Shown: positions 28,682 through 36,715 of the stretch, piece by piece
How the letters are laid out: each line of letters starts with the position of its first letter
Numbering within the stretch: the first letter of the stretch is position 1
DNA from: a virus
Length of the DNA: 40,151 nt
IMG/VR virus record: IMGVR_UViG_3300021197_001444
Location: 1-40,151 of that record
Direction: 5' to 3' (one strand)
Position numbers and translations under genes: made by a program
The notes under the pieces: generated by a model
Seen by the model: only the letters and a program-made list of their open reading frames with translations
What the model was told of the DNA's origin: nothing
The model's database searches: none

Positions 28682-29959
28682 TTAGGAGCCGAAGCCTTGA
28701 CCCGCGAAGAACGGGTTAAGGACCGCATACGCAGGGCGGAAATCAATCCGCACATCTTGGCGGTTCTCAAGGAAGCCAGCACCCTTGGAGATACGCATCC
28801 GCAGACCATCTTCAGTGGTTGCGAGTGTATCAGTGGAGTACAGCTTCTTGATTGGAACCGAGCCAATGCCAAACGCCTGCTTGTGCCAGAAGAGGTTAGG
28901 CTGGAACAAGGTATCGTCAGCGTTGAGGATGGTGATCACATCATTGTCTGCAATTGCACGGGAAACGGTGTTGTAAGCACCGGTCGCCTCGTAGATAGCA
29001 GGGCCTGAAACAACCAAGATGCCCGCGCCGCTGGTCAGGGTAGCATCCTCAGTAACAACGCCGGTCCATTCAACATTGGACCCAGTTCCGTCAATCACAG
29101 GCTTGCGAGTTGACATGTTCAGACGGTTCACGCCAGTCACACGAACCACAGTACCCGCAGGGACGACGCCGTTGAATGTGCCGAAGCCATCCACGGTGAT
29201 GCTCTGCTTCATGTCGTCCTTGTTGCCCGCATAGGTGGGGTCGGGAGCGCCATTCACGGCACCAACCAAGTCACCCATGGTGCCAGTGTTGAAGCTATCC
29301 AGGGTAGTTGCCGACATAACATCCATGCCTGCAAAGTTGCTGGAGATCATGGCGTTGCGGTGCGCCTCGCTTACCAGATCACCAGCGCTGCCACCTGCGC
29401 CCAAAGAACGCTGGTTGCTTGCTAGGGAAGTCTGGGTGTATGGATTGACTGTGTAATACCATGAACCATCCATTGGGATGCCCGCAGACTTCATCACAGA
29501 CGACGCCTCAGCAACATGATCCCATGTGGTCACGGCTGTGCCCGGGGTGCCAGCCAGAAGGCCAGAGTTGCGCATCATGAAGCCCGCATAGTCAAGCTCA
29601 AGGTCTGTCACGATCCGTGTTGCCATCGGGGCCAGAAGCTCGTCTAACTGGTCCATCTTGATTGCTTCATCGGCTTCGTCGAAGTTGACGAACGTAGTGA
29701 AGTAATCCTGGACGGTACCAGTTGCCTTTGCGGTGATGATGTCATCAGCGGTCTCTGCCGACACGTCACCGTTGCTTGTGCGCTTGGTGGTGTAGTCGGT
29801 TGGACGTTTGAAGTCCACGTTCTCGCCAGATGCTGGGTTAAAACGACCTTCGAGAAGCTGAGTGTTCACGTTCTTGGAAAGAATGCGGGAACTCTCAAAC
29901 TTCTCTAGGAAAACGCGGGCCACTTGCCGCGTAAAGTTGCTCTCAAAGTTATTAGCCAT
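28682..29959 (-). CDS. Major capsid protein, P22 coat family
   Basis: 425 residues (P22 coat 430). Typical opening NNFESNFTRQVARVFLEKFE followed by SSRILSKNVNTQLLEGRF, FKRPTDYTTKRTSNGDVS, the central GMDVMSATTLDSFNTGTMGD, and the late DVRIDFRPAYAVLNPFFAG. HK97-like fold with an inserted I-domain, expected about residues 220-345, is known for the family. Follows scaffold and portal as in P22. It assembles on scaffold into the procapsid. Confidence 0.95.
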   Translation of the reverse strand: MANNFESNFTRQVARVFLEKFESSRILSKNVNTQLLEGRFNPASGENVDFKRPTDYTTKRTSNGDVSAETADDIITAKATGTVQDYFTTFVNFDEADEAIKMDQLDELLAPMATRIVTDLELDYAGFMMRNSGLLAGTPGTAVTTWDHVAEASSVMKSAGIPMDGSWYYTVNPYTQTSLASNQRSLGAGGSAGDLVSEAHRNAMISSNFAGMDVMSATTLDSFNTGTMGDLVGAVNGAPDPTYAGNKDDMKQSITVDGFGTFNGVVPAGTVVRVTGVNRLNMSTRKPVIDGTGSNVEWTGVVTEDATLTSGAGILVVSGPAIYEATGAYNTVSRAIADNDVITILNADDTLFQPNLFWHKQAFGIGSVPIKKLYSTDTLATTEDGLRMRISKGAGFLENRQDVRIDFRPAYAVLNPFFAGQGFGS

Positions 29960-29971
29960 TTGGGTTCACCC

Positions 29972-30820
29972 TTAAGTGAATGTCGCCCCTGCTGGCCCCC
30001 GCTTGCCTTTTGTGTTGCGGGTGACAGATGCTCCTTCAAGCTCTCCGTCTGGATCAGGTGCGGCGTTTCGTTTTGCCTTTGGTCGGGTGGTTAGACCCGC
30101 ACTCAGGCGACCTAATTCCAAAACGCCCTTGACCGGATTCGATGTAAGCAAGTCTTTGATCTGCTCGGCCTTAGCTGGGTTTTTGCCCAGGTAGTACATG
30201 ACCTGTGGTGAGTTATCCAAGGAACCGATCATCTGAACGGCTGTGTCTTGACCAAGTATTTCGATGGTCTTGTCCTCGGCTTCGGCGTAGTCCTTAACCC
30301 CCAACTTGTCAGCGGCTTCATAGTGGGCCACCTGTCGCGCTTCAACTGCGCGATTGTCTACGGGTTTGGGCTGCGCCTCTTGAGCCGCCTGCATCTCAGC
30401 CTGAATAAAGCCCCGATTGTACTCCTGAAGGGCTTCGACGTATTTAGCGTCTTTGGCCCCGTCATCAAAGTCAAACGGGTCAGGTGGTCCAGATGCTTTT
30501 GCCGGTGCTGATCCGTTCTGCTGCTCAAGTGCAAGCTGTAGTAGCTTGTTCTTCTGGCGCTCCAATTCAAGAGCGGTAGTAGCATCTTCGGCAGCACCTT
30601 CAGCGGCGCTCACTTTTGCATTAAGCTTGTTTACACGTTTCCTTATTCCAAGGTTGCTCTGGCTTTCAGGTTGCGAAACCTCATCACCTGCTAGAACAAT
30701 CTCGATCTCTTCGGCTTCTTCCTGCTCAACCTGATCGCCATCAACCTCTTCTTGGCCGCTGTCATCAAGCTCTAGCTGGTCTTCAGCTTCGTTTTCGATA
30801 TCGTCTGTCAAGTCATTCAC
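29972..30820 (-). CDS. Scaffolding protein, P22 gp8 type
   Basis: 282 residues from GTG 30820, which has GGGAG nine bases upstream; a TTG at 30835 would add five residues but lacks an SD. Very acidic N-terminus (NEAEDQLELDDSGQEEVDGD), a coiled coil (LNAKVSAAEGAAEDATTALE), and a basic helical C-terminus (TTRPKAKRNAAPDPDG, TRNTKGKRGPA) that would bind coat. Length and charge layout match P22 gp8 (303). Located between portal and coat, as expected. It directs procapsid assembly and then exits. Confidence 0.92.
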   Translation of the reverse strand: MNDLTDDIENEAEDQLELDDSGQEEVDGDQVEQEEAEEIEIVLAGDEVSQPESQSNLGIRKRVNKLNAKVSAAEGAAEDATTALELERQKNKLLQLALEQQNGSAPAKASGPPDPFDFDDGAKDAKYVEALQEYNRGFIQAEMQAAQEAQPKPVDNRAVEARQVAHYEAADKLGVKDYAEAEDKTIEILGQDTAVQMIGSLDNSPQVMYYLGKNPAKAEQIKDLLTSNPVKGVLELGRLSAGLTTRPKAKRNAAPDPDGELEGASVTRNTKGKRGPAGATFT

Positions 30821-30903
30821 GCTGGTATCTCCCAAGATTTAACCTCTCAATGGGGCAGAGAGGGCATATTACCCGGTTTTGCAGTCCGGTCCCTGTAGTT
30901 CTG

Positions 30904-30932
30904 TAATATCATAACACCTTTCGGGGTGTCAA
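30904..30932 (-). promoter_or_regulatory. Possible promoter / hairpin between portal and scaffold genes
   Basis: On the minus strand TTGACA (30927-30932), 17 bases and ATATTA (30904-30909) form a promoter-like pair that overlaps the portal stop codon. The spacer also contains a short hairpin (ACACC/GGTGT, 30914-30929). Either extra transcription for scaffold and coat, which are needed in large amounts, or a weak attenuator, is possible. Confidence 0.4.
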
Positions 30933-33025
30933 TTCGGTTGGCTTCTTCCCTCAACTGCCTTGAAGGCATTATCCATCATCTGCTCTTGCTGGTCCGCTTG
31001 GATTTGCCGGTCCCCAAGGCCCGTGTCTGCCTCGATCTTGGCGGTCTCTGCAACCTTCTTCTGAGCATCGGCCATCTTCTGAGCTGCGCTAGCCTGCAAG
31101 CTCTGCGCCTCGGCCTGCTGCTGCATTGCTGCTGCCTCCGCAAGTTTGGCCTGTGGATCTTCTTTTGGCTGCTGTGCCTGCTGTGCAATCTGCTGCTCTT
31201 CTGGCGTGATTGGATCAACCATTCCACCGGCAACCATGACCTTGCGATTGAACTCCTTCAGCGGCTCGATACCAACGCCCGTGACGTTGGCAATCATACT
31301 GGCAACCATAACGTCCATGTACTTCTGACCGGCTGGAGTGCCGCCTAGGGCTTCCATCATACCCTTAAGCTCCTCAACAGACTGCTCTGCAAGGGTCTCA
31401 TACTGAGGGCCTGCATCTGCATATGACTGGAACTTCTTCGCGCTAAGATCGTTAGCTTCAACCGCCATGCCGGTTTCTTCATCAACGACAAGCGCTAGAA
31501 GCTGAGTTTCACCCTCTGTGCCGTCCTTGCCCACCGTCTGCATGATCCGGTTTGTGTTGTAGATGTCGCGAGCCATGGATTGATAGACCGTGCCAGACCA
31601 CACAACCGCATTGGCGATGTTGTCCATGACAACCTGGGTCTTCATGTTCTCGCGCTTCACAAGGGCCTTGATGGCCTTGCCTGACATGTCGCTGTCAAAC
31701 GCCTCATTCGGCGCAGACCCAGTTACGTTCTGAATGAAGTCAGGAACAATGCCGATAAGCGTTGTGGTGCTTTGATCCAACATCGGAGGCTTGTTGAATC
31801 CGATGGGTCCAGCGGAAACAATGTTTCCATTCTCATCATACAGAGGGTCCACCAGCAGATAGGGCTTGTTGTTCTTGTCTGCCCACAAATCCTGAATACC
31901 CTCGCTGAGCATCTGGCTCTTTGCGAAGATGGGGACTTCCTGCCCAGCACTTGCAGCGTTCTCGGCCAACTGGCTCACCTGCATGTTGAATAAGCGCCCC
32001 GCATCCTTCAGCTTGCGAATAAGGCCACGGTAGGTTTCAACCCCATCCACATAGGCGCGATATCCGTAGAAAGGCACAATCGGAATCCACTTGCCCGCAA
32101 TGCGGCGCGTCTCTTCAAGGATTGCATCACCGGAGAATACGGTTTTGTCCACTGTCTGCTTGCTGATCTGGCGCTTGCGCACAAACACCTGAAGATCATC
32201 AGCGGCCAACTCATCCTTGATCGCCTCGTGTTCATCATCCTCATACGCCACAACCTTGCCGGTTTGCAGGTTGTTGTAGATATGCATGGTGACTTTGACT
32301 TTGTTGATCTCGTACCGTGTGCCAACGTAAACAGTGTCTTTGCCAGACGTTCCGCCGTTGAGGTTCAGCAGGCTGCGGTCATTCGGAGTGTATGCTGAGA
32401 CAGCATTGTGATCGGGCCATTGCTTCTTGAATGACTCGGTTGTGAATTGGTCAAGCTGGGTGCAGTGGTTCGCGTCGCGCTTATCAATGCGCTTGGCAGA
32501 CTGGTCCCAATAGATGGTTGAATATGCATTGTAGACCGGACGCCACTCAATCGACTGGTTGTCGTTCTCTGGGTCTTCCTCATCCTCAAACACCGTGGCT
32601 AGCTTCATGGCACCCACACCACACGTCGCCGCCTCATCAACTGCGTTGTCTGTGGCCAGCTTGCCGCTACCCTTGCGGAAGTCAAACCGATAGATTCCGT
32701 TAATCAGGTCTGAGTCATCCTTGCTGGTCAGGCTGTCGTCGGGCTTGAACTCAACGCCGATACGGTTCTGGTTCCACTCACCAATGAAGGTTTGCAGAAA
32801 GTCGCTTACAAGGTCCAACTCAAGCTTCACGCGGTCTTGGTCAAAGTCATCCTCTAGGAAGTCTTCCCACATGCCGCCGGGCACATTCACAAAGCGCATG
32901 TCCTCGTTTGCCGCATCGCGCGTCTCGTCGCTGACGTCCGCATCGCTGGTCAGGTCGTTCTTGAACAGTTCAAGCTTTTCCTGATCATCCTCCGTTAGCA
33001 TCGGGGGGTTTGATTCCATAGTCAT
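30929..33025 (-). CDS. Portal protein, P22 gp1 family
   Basis: 698 residues (P22 725). Family text: FLEDDFDQDRVKLELDLVSD with FLQTFIGEWNQNRIGVEFKP, AATCGVGAMKLATVFEDEED, FYGYRAYVDGVETYRGLIRK, GFNKPPMLDQSTTTLIGIV. The C-terminal 120 residues form a long Gln/Ala-rich coiled coil (QQAQQPKEDPQAKLAEAAAM), the 'barrel' helix of P22-like portals. The twelve-subunit ring is the DNA gate and terminase dock. Start ATG 33025 overlaps the terminase stop (ATGA). Confidence 0.95.
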   Translation of the reverse strand: MTMESNPPMLTEDDQEKLELFKNDLTSDADVSDETRDAANEDMRFVNVPGGMWEDFLEDDFDQDRVKLELDLVSDFLQTFIGEWNQNRIGVEFKPDDSLTSKDDSDLINGIYRFDFRKGSGKLATDNAVDEAATCGVGAMKLATVFEDEEDPENDNQSIEWRPVYNAYSTIYWDQSAKRIDKRDANHCTQLDQFTTESFKKQWPDHNAVSAYTPNDRSLLNLNGGTSGKDTVYVGTRYEINKVKVTMHIYNNLQTGKVVAYEDDEHEAIKDELAADDLQVFVRKRQISKQTVDKTVFSGDAILEETRRIAGKWIPIVPFYGYRAYVDGVETYRGLIRKLKDAGRLFNMQVSQLAENAASAGQEVPIFAKSQMLSEGIQDLWADKNNKPYLLVDPLYDENGNIVSAGPIGFNKPPMLDQSTTTLIGIVPDFIQNVTGSAPNEAFDSDMSGKAIKALVKRENMKTQVVMDNIANAVVWSGTVYQSMARDIYNTNRIMQTVGKDGTEGETQLLALVVDEETGMAVEANDLSAKKFQSYADAGPQYETLAEQSVEELKGMMEALGGTPAGQKYMDVMVASMIANVTGVGIEPLKEFNRKVMVAGGMVDPITPEEQQIAQQAQQPKEDPQAKLAEAAAMQQQAEAQSLQASAAQKMADAQKKVAETAKIEADTGLGDRQIQADQQEQMMDNAFKAVEGRSQPN

Positions 33026-34356
33026 CGCCTGCTCAGCCTTCTCATGTTTGGCACCGTTACCGGCCCGTCATCCGCCTTCTTGCGGGTTAGCCCTGGGAAT
33101 AGGTCAGTTGCCGCCCATACTAGCGCATCAAGCCTGTCGGGGCTATACCCCTGCGCCTTTGCATCAAAACCTATGGTGAAGCTGCACATCTGATCCTCCA
33201 ACTCAACGAACTGATCCGCGTGTCGAACCTTGTTCAACTCATACAGAGCGGCAATAGGTTCGGCCCTTACCGCCTTCCCTTTGGTGGCATGGACTCCGCG
33301 ATAAGGTATCACTGCCCCCTTTGATTGCGCCTGGATCGTGGCCTCCACCATAGCGCCGCCTTGATTGATCTCTGCAACGATACGATCCGCATCAAACGTG
33401 TGGAATGCCGATATCGCGCGGCGCGCCCACTCTTCCGGTCTGAACTTTCCACTTTCATCACTGAGAATGTACCCCTTCCCGTCTACGCCTAGACCAGCCA
33501 CAACGATGCCGGTCTCATCAGACCCAATGTCGTTGCTAATTGCTGGGTCAACACCCACAACGACACGATTCATCTCCGGCAGGTCTTCTTCATACTTGAT
33601 GTAGTCACGCCGCCAGAGCGCGTTGTCATCGTCTGCTGTGTATGCGCCATCGCGGAACCTGCGCCTCTGTCGTTCTGGAAGCGCGTCAAGGTCATCCAGG
33701 TATTCTTGAGAGAGGTTGGCTCTGTTGTCGTCAGGGTTGATGACACTGTATGCGTACTGAGTATCGTGCCCGCGCACCTTCAGCTTGTCTTGCGGCTCGA
33801 TGCCTTCCACCCACACCTGATAAGTCCAGTGAGCTTTGACAGTGGGGTTGAGGTCAACATAAAAGCGCTGTTTGAGGGTTGCCCCTGATAGCGTGGTGCA
33901 TACCTGAGCTAGGCGAGAGCGGAGCAGCACAAAGGCGCTGTATGCCACCTCAGACGCCTCGTTGATGTAAATGCTGGCGTACTCGTTGCCGAGAATGCGC
34001 TCCATGGCTTTTTCATCGTTCAGACCACCAACCCAGACCTCAGACTTGTTGGGAAGAACGAAGTAACCACCATCATGTCCCTTGAATGTCGGGACGGGGA
34101 CGCCAGGGTATTTAATCTCCCACGCCTTGAGGAACGTATCCTTGGCAATGGCCCGCTTTGCCGCGCTGCCCTCCTTACGCACAATGAGATGCCTAGAGCC
34201 TGCGCTATTGAAGGCTCGGTCAAGGATGCATGAGATAAATAGGAATGTCTTGCCAGATCGACTGCCCCCGAAGATCAACTGAAACCGTGCAGGGGTCTTG
34301 ATTGTCTGGTCCATGGCCCTCTGTTGGCCGGGGTTTAGCTTAAAGGTCGTCGACAT
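33022..34356 (-). CDS. terL: Terminase large subunit
   Basis: 444 residues from ATG 34356, which overlaps the end of the small subunit gene; a longer frame starts inside that gene and is rejected. ATPase: Walker A GGSRSGKT (30-37), Walker B-like ASIYINEAS. Nuclease: VVVGVDPAISNDIGSDETGI with metal-binding Asp, RIVAEINQGG, and SPDRLDALVWAA at the C-terminus. It packages DNA through the portal and cuts concatemers. A headful mechanism is likely because the family is P22-like, which would fit the circularly permuted look of the window. Confidence 0.96.
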   Translation of the reverse strand: MSTTFKLNPGQQRAMDQTIKTPARFQLIFGGSRSGKTFLFISCILDRAFNSAGSRHLIVRKEGSAAKRAIAKDTFLKAWEIKYPGVPVPTFKGHDGGYFVLPNKSEVWVGGLNDEKAMERILGNEYASIYINEASEVAYSAFVLLRSRLAQVCTTLSGATLKQRFYVDLNPTVKAHWTYQVWVEGIEPQDKLKVRGHDTQYAYSVINPDDNRANLSQEYLDDLDALPERQRRRFRDGAYTADDDNALWRRDYIKYEEDLPEMNRVVVGVDPAISNDIGSDETGIVVAGLGVDGKGYILSDESGKFRPEEWARRAISAFHTFDADRIVAEINQGGAMVEATIQAQSKGAVIPYRGVHATKGKAVRAEPIAALYELNKVRHADQFVELEDQMCSFTIGFDAKAQGYSPDRLDALVWAATDLFPGLTRKKADDGPVTVPNMRRLSRR

Positions 34357-34858
34357 CGTTTGCCAGCGTGATGGTGAGCTTGTCGTTAGCCTCCGTCTTG
34401 TCAACGAACATTCCAAGGTGCTTCCCTAGCTTTTCAAGAGCGCCCCCCTTGTCCCAAGTCTTAATCTTATGGGTGTAATCAATTGGCTCGTTATCATCCC
34501 CGTTCCCGCCAAGCCTAGCCACCACCTCGATGGAAGATATTGCCCCTGCGATCTTATCATCCCAATCTTGGGGGTCGATCAATTGGCCTGACTTGGTAAG
34601 CACATTGCGCAGATCAGAGAAGCCAATCTTGGCAAGCTCAGCAATCACCATGTCCTGCGTAACTTCAGTTCTTTTCGTTCTTTCTGCCATAGCCTTAACA
34701 ACTTCGGCATTTATCTTAGCAATACTTAACAGTCTGCACCCCTGAACCTCAGCAGTTTTTGCGCTATACCCTGTTCTGATTGCGGCCTGAGTTGCATTGA
34801 GGTCAATTAGATATTCCTCAACGAACCGTGCCTGCTTTGGAGTGAGCTTATCCCCCAT
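34340..34858 (-). CDS. terS: Terminase small subunit (Terminase_2 family)
   Basis: 172 residues from ATG 34858, which shares a base with the stop of a small membrane gene (TAATG) and has GGGAGG upstream. The HTH-type N-terminal domain is clear: LTPKQARFVEEYLIDLNATQ then AAIRTGYSAKTAEVQGCRLL. The rest is helical and forms the oligomeric ring. It recognises the packaging site and regulates the large subunit. Confidence 0.93.
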   Translation of the reverse strand: MGDKLTPKQARFVEEYLIDLNATQAAIRTGYSAKTAEVQGCRLLSIAKINAEVVKAMAERTKRTEVTQDMVIAELAKIGFSDLRNVLTKSGQLIDPQDWDDKIAGAISSIEVVARLGGNGDDNEPIDYTHKIKTWDKGGALEKLGKHLGMFVDKTEANDKLTITLANDVDDL

Positions 34859-34953
34859 TAGAACCAGACCTCCCAAAAGAACGGCACCCCTAGTGCGTTA
34901 AGCAGGAGTGCTGAGAATGCGCATGCTATGATGATTGCTTGTCCTTCAGTCAA
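34858..34953 (-). CDS. Small hydrophobic protein upstream of terS
   Basis: 31 residues with TTG start 34953, well placed behind AAAGGAACTAAG. TEGQAIIIACAFSALLLNAL is a membrane segment, then GVPFFWEVWF. Its first codon overlaps the end of the preceding small reading frame and its TAA shares a base with the terS ATG, so it fills the gap exactly. Function unknown. Confidence 0.5.
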   Translation of the reverse strand: MTEGQAIIIACAFSALLLNALGVPFFWEVWF

Positions 34954-35058
34954 ACTTAGTTCCTTTCGGCCCGCGCTTCTTGGTCTTACCCTTACCTGCC
35001 TTGGAAAGCGCTATGGCAACGGCCTGCTTTTGCGGCTTTTGCCTGACTTCAAGGGCAT
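34946..35058 (-). pseudogene. Small phage KPQKQAVAIALSKAG protein, frame-disrupted
   Basis: The frame ending at TGA 34946-34948 encodes RQKPQKQAVAIALSKAGKGK and a basic tail KKRGPKGTKFD, the recognisable core of a common small phage protein that normally starts MPLxxSGSK... An ATG followed by PLKSGKS is present at 35058 but in another frame, with a stop after 15 codons. The core frame has no ATG; a GTG exists only within the promoter at about 35101. A deletion or single-base error explains this best. Confidence 0.5.
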
Positions 35059-35068
35059 CGGTTTGTCC

Positions 35069-35083
35069 TGTTACGTTGTAACA
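35069..35083. promoter_or_regulatory. Perfect dyad, candidate late operator
   Basis: TGTTAC-GTT-GTAACA is a perfect 6+3+6 inverted repeat. It lies about 10-25 bases downstream of the -10 box of the predicted late promoter, overlapping the start of the late transcript, so a repressor bound here would block late genes. Confidence 0.55.
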
Positions 35084-35092
35084 CTTGCTTAG

Positions 35093-35121
35093 AATATACA
35101 CCCAAAAGAAAAGCCCCGCAA
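35093..35121 (-). promoter_or_regulatory. Candidate late promoter
   Basis: Minus strand TTGCGG (35116-35121), exactly 17 bases, TATATT (35093-35098). The -35 box falls inside the terminator of the upstream unit, a compact terminator-promoter junction. Everything from terS to the lysis genes could be read from here; no other promoter of similar quality was seen before 30.9 kb. Confidence 0.5.
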
Positions 35122-35136
35122 GTTTCCAAGCGGGGC
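35104..35136 (-). terminator. Rho-independent terminator before the late operon
   Basis: On the minus strand GCCCCGC, 10 bases, GCGGGGC, then TTTTCTTTT. A textbook terminator. It closes the right-hand early cluster whose last gene ends at 35172, and separates it from the late genes. Confidence 0.9.
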
Positions 35137-35171
35137 CAGTTCAACAGAGGAGAGACGGTGAGTAGGCCGTC

Positions 35172-35480
35172 TCAGGTATCTTGCCCTGTGTTGGGTGGGG
35201 TGTCTAGGGGTTTCCATGCGGTTGGCTCTTTAAGTTCGTGCCCGTACTCACTCCACCACTTGCCGGTTGCGCTTGAGTGGTGGGCTATTCGTACACTATT
35301 TCCAAACGCCACCTTCATTGCCTTATCCAGTGGCGCGTTCTCCATGTCTGTGCGCCATTCCTGGGCCTCTAGGGCGTCTGCGCATTCACGTAGCGCCTCT
35401 GCGATTGTGTCCGTGTCAATTTCCGCTTCATAGCACTCGGCTGCTCCGATGGCCTTCTTAATCAGATCCTTGTTGCTCAT
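35172..35480 (-). CDS. DUF551-like phage protein
   Basis: 102 residues from ATG 35480 (ATGA overlap, GGAAGGAAGAG upstream). N-terminal helical segment (EALRECADALEAQEWRTDME), then the DUF551-type core: NAPLDKAMKVAFGNSVRIAH, WWSEYGHELKEPTAWKPLDT with PP. DUF551 proteins are common in lambdoid phages, function unknown. Last gene before the terminator. Confidence 0.75.
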   Translation of the reverse strand: MSNKDLIKKAIGAAECYEAEIDTDTIAEALRECADALEAQEWRTDMENAPLDKAMKVAFGNSVRIAHHSSATGKWWSEYGHELKEPTAWKPLDTPPNTGQDT

Positions 35481-35815
35481 TGCTCTTCCTTCCATATTAG
35501 TGCTTTGAGGATGCAGAGAAGCCAGGCGCGGGCGGGGTCGGACCTGTCATCAACTACAAATTCCGCATATCCGTCCAATCCATCAAACCCCACCTTAGCC
35601 CCTAAATAGCTAACCTGCCATTCCCAGCGATCTTCCGGCAACACAGAACCCATCAGTGCCTTAGCTGCGTCTAGGGAGCCTTCCATAATCCGACCGACGC
35701 CAAGCCATCTTGGGTCAAAACTTTCATCGTCATGGACAATCAGTTCACGAACGGCTTCAGTATCCCCCGCCTCCACCTTCTCGGCAAGCGCCTTGAGTGC
35801 ATCTAGCTTGGTCAT
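35477..35815 (-). CDS. Common phage hypothetical protein (DPARAWLL type)
   Basis: 112 residues. Contains GSLDAAKALMGSVLPEDRWE, then a beta segment, and ends SDPARAWLLCILKALIWKEE. This 'DAAxAL...LPGW...NPARAWLLAILKAL' pattern recurs in phages and prophages of Proteobacteria, always with unknown function. Coupled by ATGA overlaps to both neighbours. Confidence 0.75.
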   Translation of the reverse strand: MTKLDALKALAEKVEAGDTEAVRELIVHDDESFDPRWLGVGRIMEGSLDAAKALMGSVLPEDRWEWQVSYLGAKVGFDGLDGYAEFVVDDRSDPARAWLLCILKALIWKEEQ

Positions 35816-36054
35816 GTGTTGTCTCCCTTTATTGCGCCACGAATGCGACGGCTGTAATGCCCATTAACGAAGCCTTTTGCTGCCTCCAAGTCACCAAAGA
35901 AACCTAATTCCTCCCCACATCGGTCAAGATAAATGGACACGCTACACCCCTTTCGGCCCTGGGTAATGGTGTAGGCTTCACAATAGTGATGAATCAGCCC
36001 CTTATCTTTCACCCTCCACCCAACCAACGGGTTTACGGTAATTCCACCCCTCAT
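35812..36054 (-). CDS. Hypothetical small protein
   Basis: 80 residues. Beta-rich (YTITQGRKGCSVSIYLDRCG) with a C-terminal helix and basic end (VNGHYSRRIRGAIKG). ATG 36054 overlaps the stop of the 39-residue gene upstream (ATGA). No family recognised. Confidence 0.6.
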   Translation of the reverse strand: MRGGITVNPLVGWRVKDKGLIHHYCEAYTITQGRKGCSVSIYLDRCGEELGFFGDLEAAKGFVNGHYSRRIRGAIKGDNT

Positions 36055-36170
36055 GTGTCACCCTCCTTGTCTATCTCTGCAATGAGGGTGCGGGCAATCT
36101 CAGCGGCCTCCTTTGCGATAGCCTCATGCCAGTTCACAGGATCATTTGGCCGTGGGCCTCTGACACTCAT
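36051..36170 (-). CDS. 39-residue hypothetical protein
   Basis: ATG 36170 with CAAGGAGAGACGGA upstream, stop overlapping the next ATG. Peptide starts MSVRGPRPNDPVNWHEAIAK and continues as a charged helix. Good SD and ATGA overlaps at both ends make it a likely real gene despite its size. Confidence 0.6.
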   Translation of the reverse strand: MSVRGPRPNDPVNWHEAIAKEAAEIARTLIAEIDKEGDT

Positions 36171-36274
36171 TCCGTCTCTCCTTGATACTTACTCATTACA
36201 GCGCGGGCCTGTGCGATAAGTTGGCGGGCGCGGGCTATGCGATAGGTTGTTGATGTGGGATGGGGGTTAGTCAT
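36167..36274 (-). CDS. 35-residue hypothetical protein
   Basis: ATG 36274 overlaps the end of the zinc-ribbon gene (ATGACTAA, 8 bases), and the stop overlaps the next ATG. Peptide MTNPHPTSTTYRIARARQLI continues with a basic helix and contains the next gene's SD in its last codons. Could be functional or a coupling ORF. Confidence 0.45.
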   Translation of the reverse strand: MTNPHPTSTTYRIARARQLIAQARAVMSKYQGETE

Positions 36275-36455
36275 TCTTCACGGCCACTAATTTATGGGTC
36301 TTGCCGCACTTAGTGCAGAGGCCTGCGTAATCTCCGCAATAATCTGGGATAAATTCACCGTCCCTATTTGTATTGTCGGTATCAAAATACAGGTTAGCAT
36401 CGTAAAAAGATTTACGCCCACACACCTTGCACAAACAATAATCAGCCGATGCCAT
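36267..36455 (-). CDS. Zinc-ribbon protein
   Basis: 62 residues from ATG 36455, SD AAAGGAGAGATGAAAT. Two Cys knuckles, CKVCGRKSF (about 9-17) and LCTKCGKTH (about 46-54), frame an acidic middle with an extra Cys (YCGD). This is a classic four-cysteine ribbon found in small phage proteins; DNA, RNA or protein binding is possible. Confidence 0.7.
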   Translation of the reverse strand: MASADYCLCKVCGRKSFYDANLYFDTDNTNRDGEFIPDYCGDYAGLCTKCGKTHKLVAVKND

Positions 36456-36469
36456 ATTTCATCTCTCCT

Positions 36470-36565
36470 TTATCCGTCCCTGTGAAGAGAAGCCCGTGCC
36501 AGATCATCCGGCAGTTTCCCCAAACACACGCGCGCAATCATGTGATCAAACTCAGGTTGCGACAT
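36470..36565 (-). CDS. Possible 31-residue protein
   Basis: ATG 36565 to TAA 36470, peptide MSQPEFDHMIARVCLGKLPD then DLARASLHRDG. The SD is weak (TAGGGAAG 10 bases upstream), so confidence is low. It fills the gap between tRNA-Arg and the zinc-ribbon gene; its stop lies just before that gene's SD. Confidence 0.4.
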   Translation of the reverse strand: MSQPEFDHMIARVCLGKLPDDLARASLHRDG

Positions 36566-36594
36566 CGCGTTGGGCTTCCCTACAAAGAATCGGT

Positions 36595-36669
36595 TGGCGC
36601 GCACGGCAGGATTCGAACCCGCAACCTAGAGAATAGAAACCTCTTGCTCTTCCGTTGAGCTACGTGCGC
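36595..36669 (-). tRNA. tRNA-Arg(TCT)
   Basis: Minus-strand cloverleaf: acceptor GCGCACG/CGTGCGC, D arm GCTC...GAGC, anticodon arm AGAGG-TTTCTAT-TCTCT with anticodon TCT, T arm GCGGG-TTCGAAT-CCTGC, then G and an encoded CCA (36595-36597). It reads AGA/AGG, codons rare in many hosts, and could support phage translation. Confidence 0.95.
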
Positions 36670-36678
36670 TTGTGCTAG

Positions 36679-36695
36679 GGGCGAGCTTGCCGCCC
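36679..36695 (-). promoter_or_regulatory. Hairpin 5' of tRNA-Arg
   Basis: GGGCG (36679-36683) and CGCCC (36691-36695) pair around a 7-base loop, nine bases before the tRNA. It may mark processing or termination of the upstream transcript. No T-tract. Confidence 0.35.
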
Positions 36696-36715
36696 GTAGC
36701 GTTGGCTTAGATGCT

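Noticed and set aside
34990-35058. Programmed -1 frameshift in the KPQKQAVAIALSKAG gene
   Set aside because: No canonical X-XXY-YYZ heptamer or downstream stem is present between the two frames; an indel or decay is simpler.
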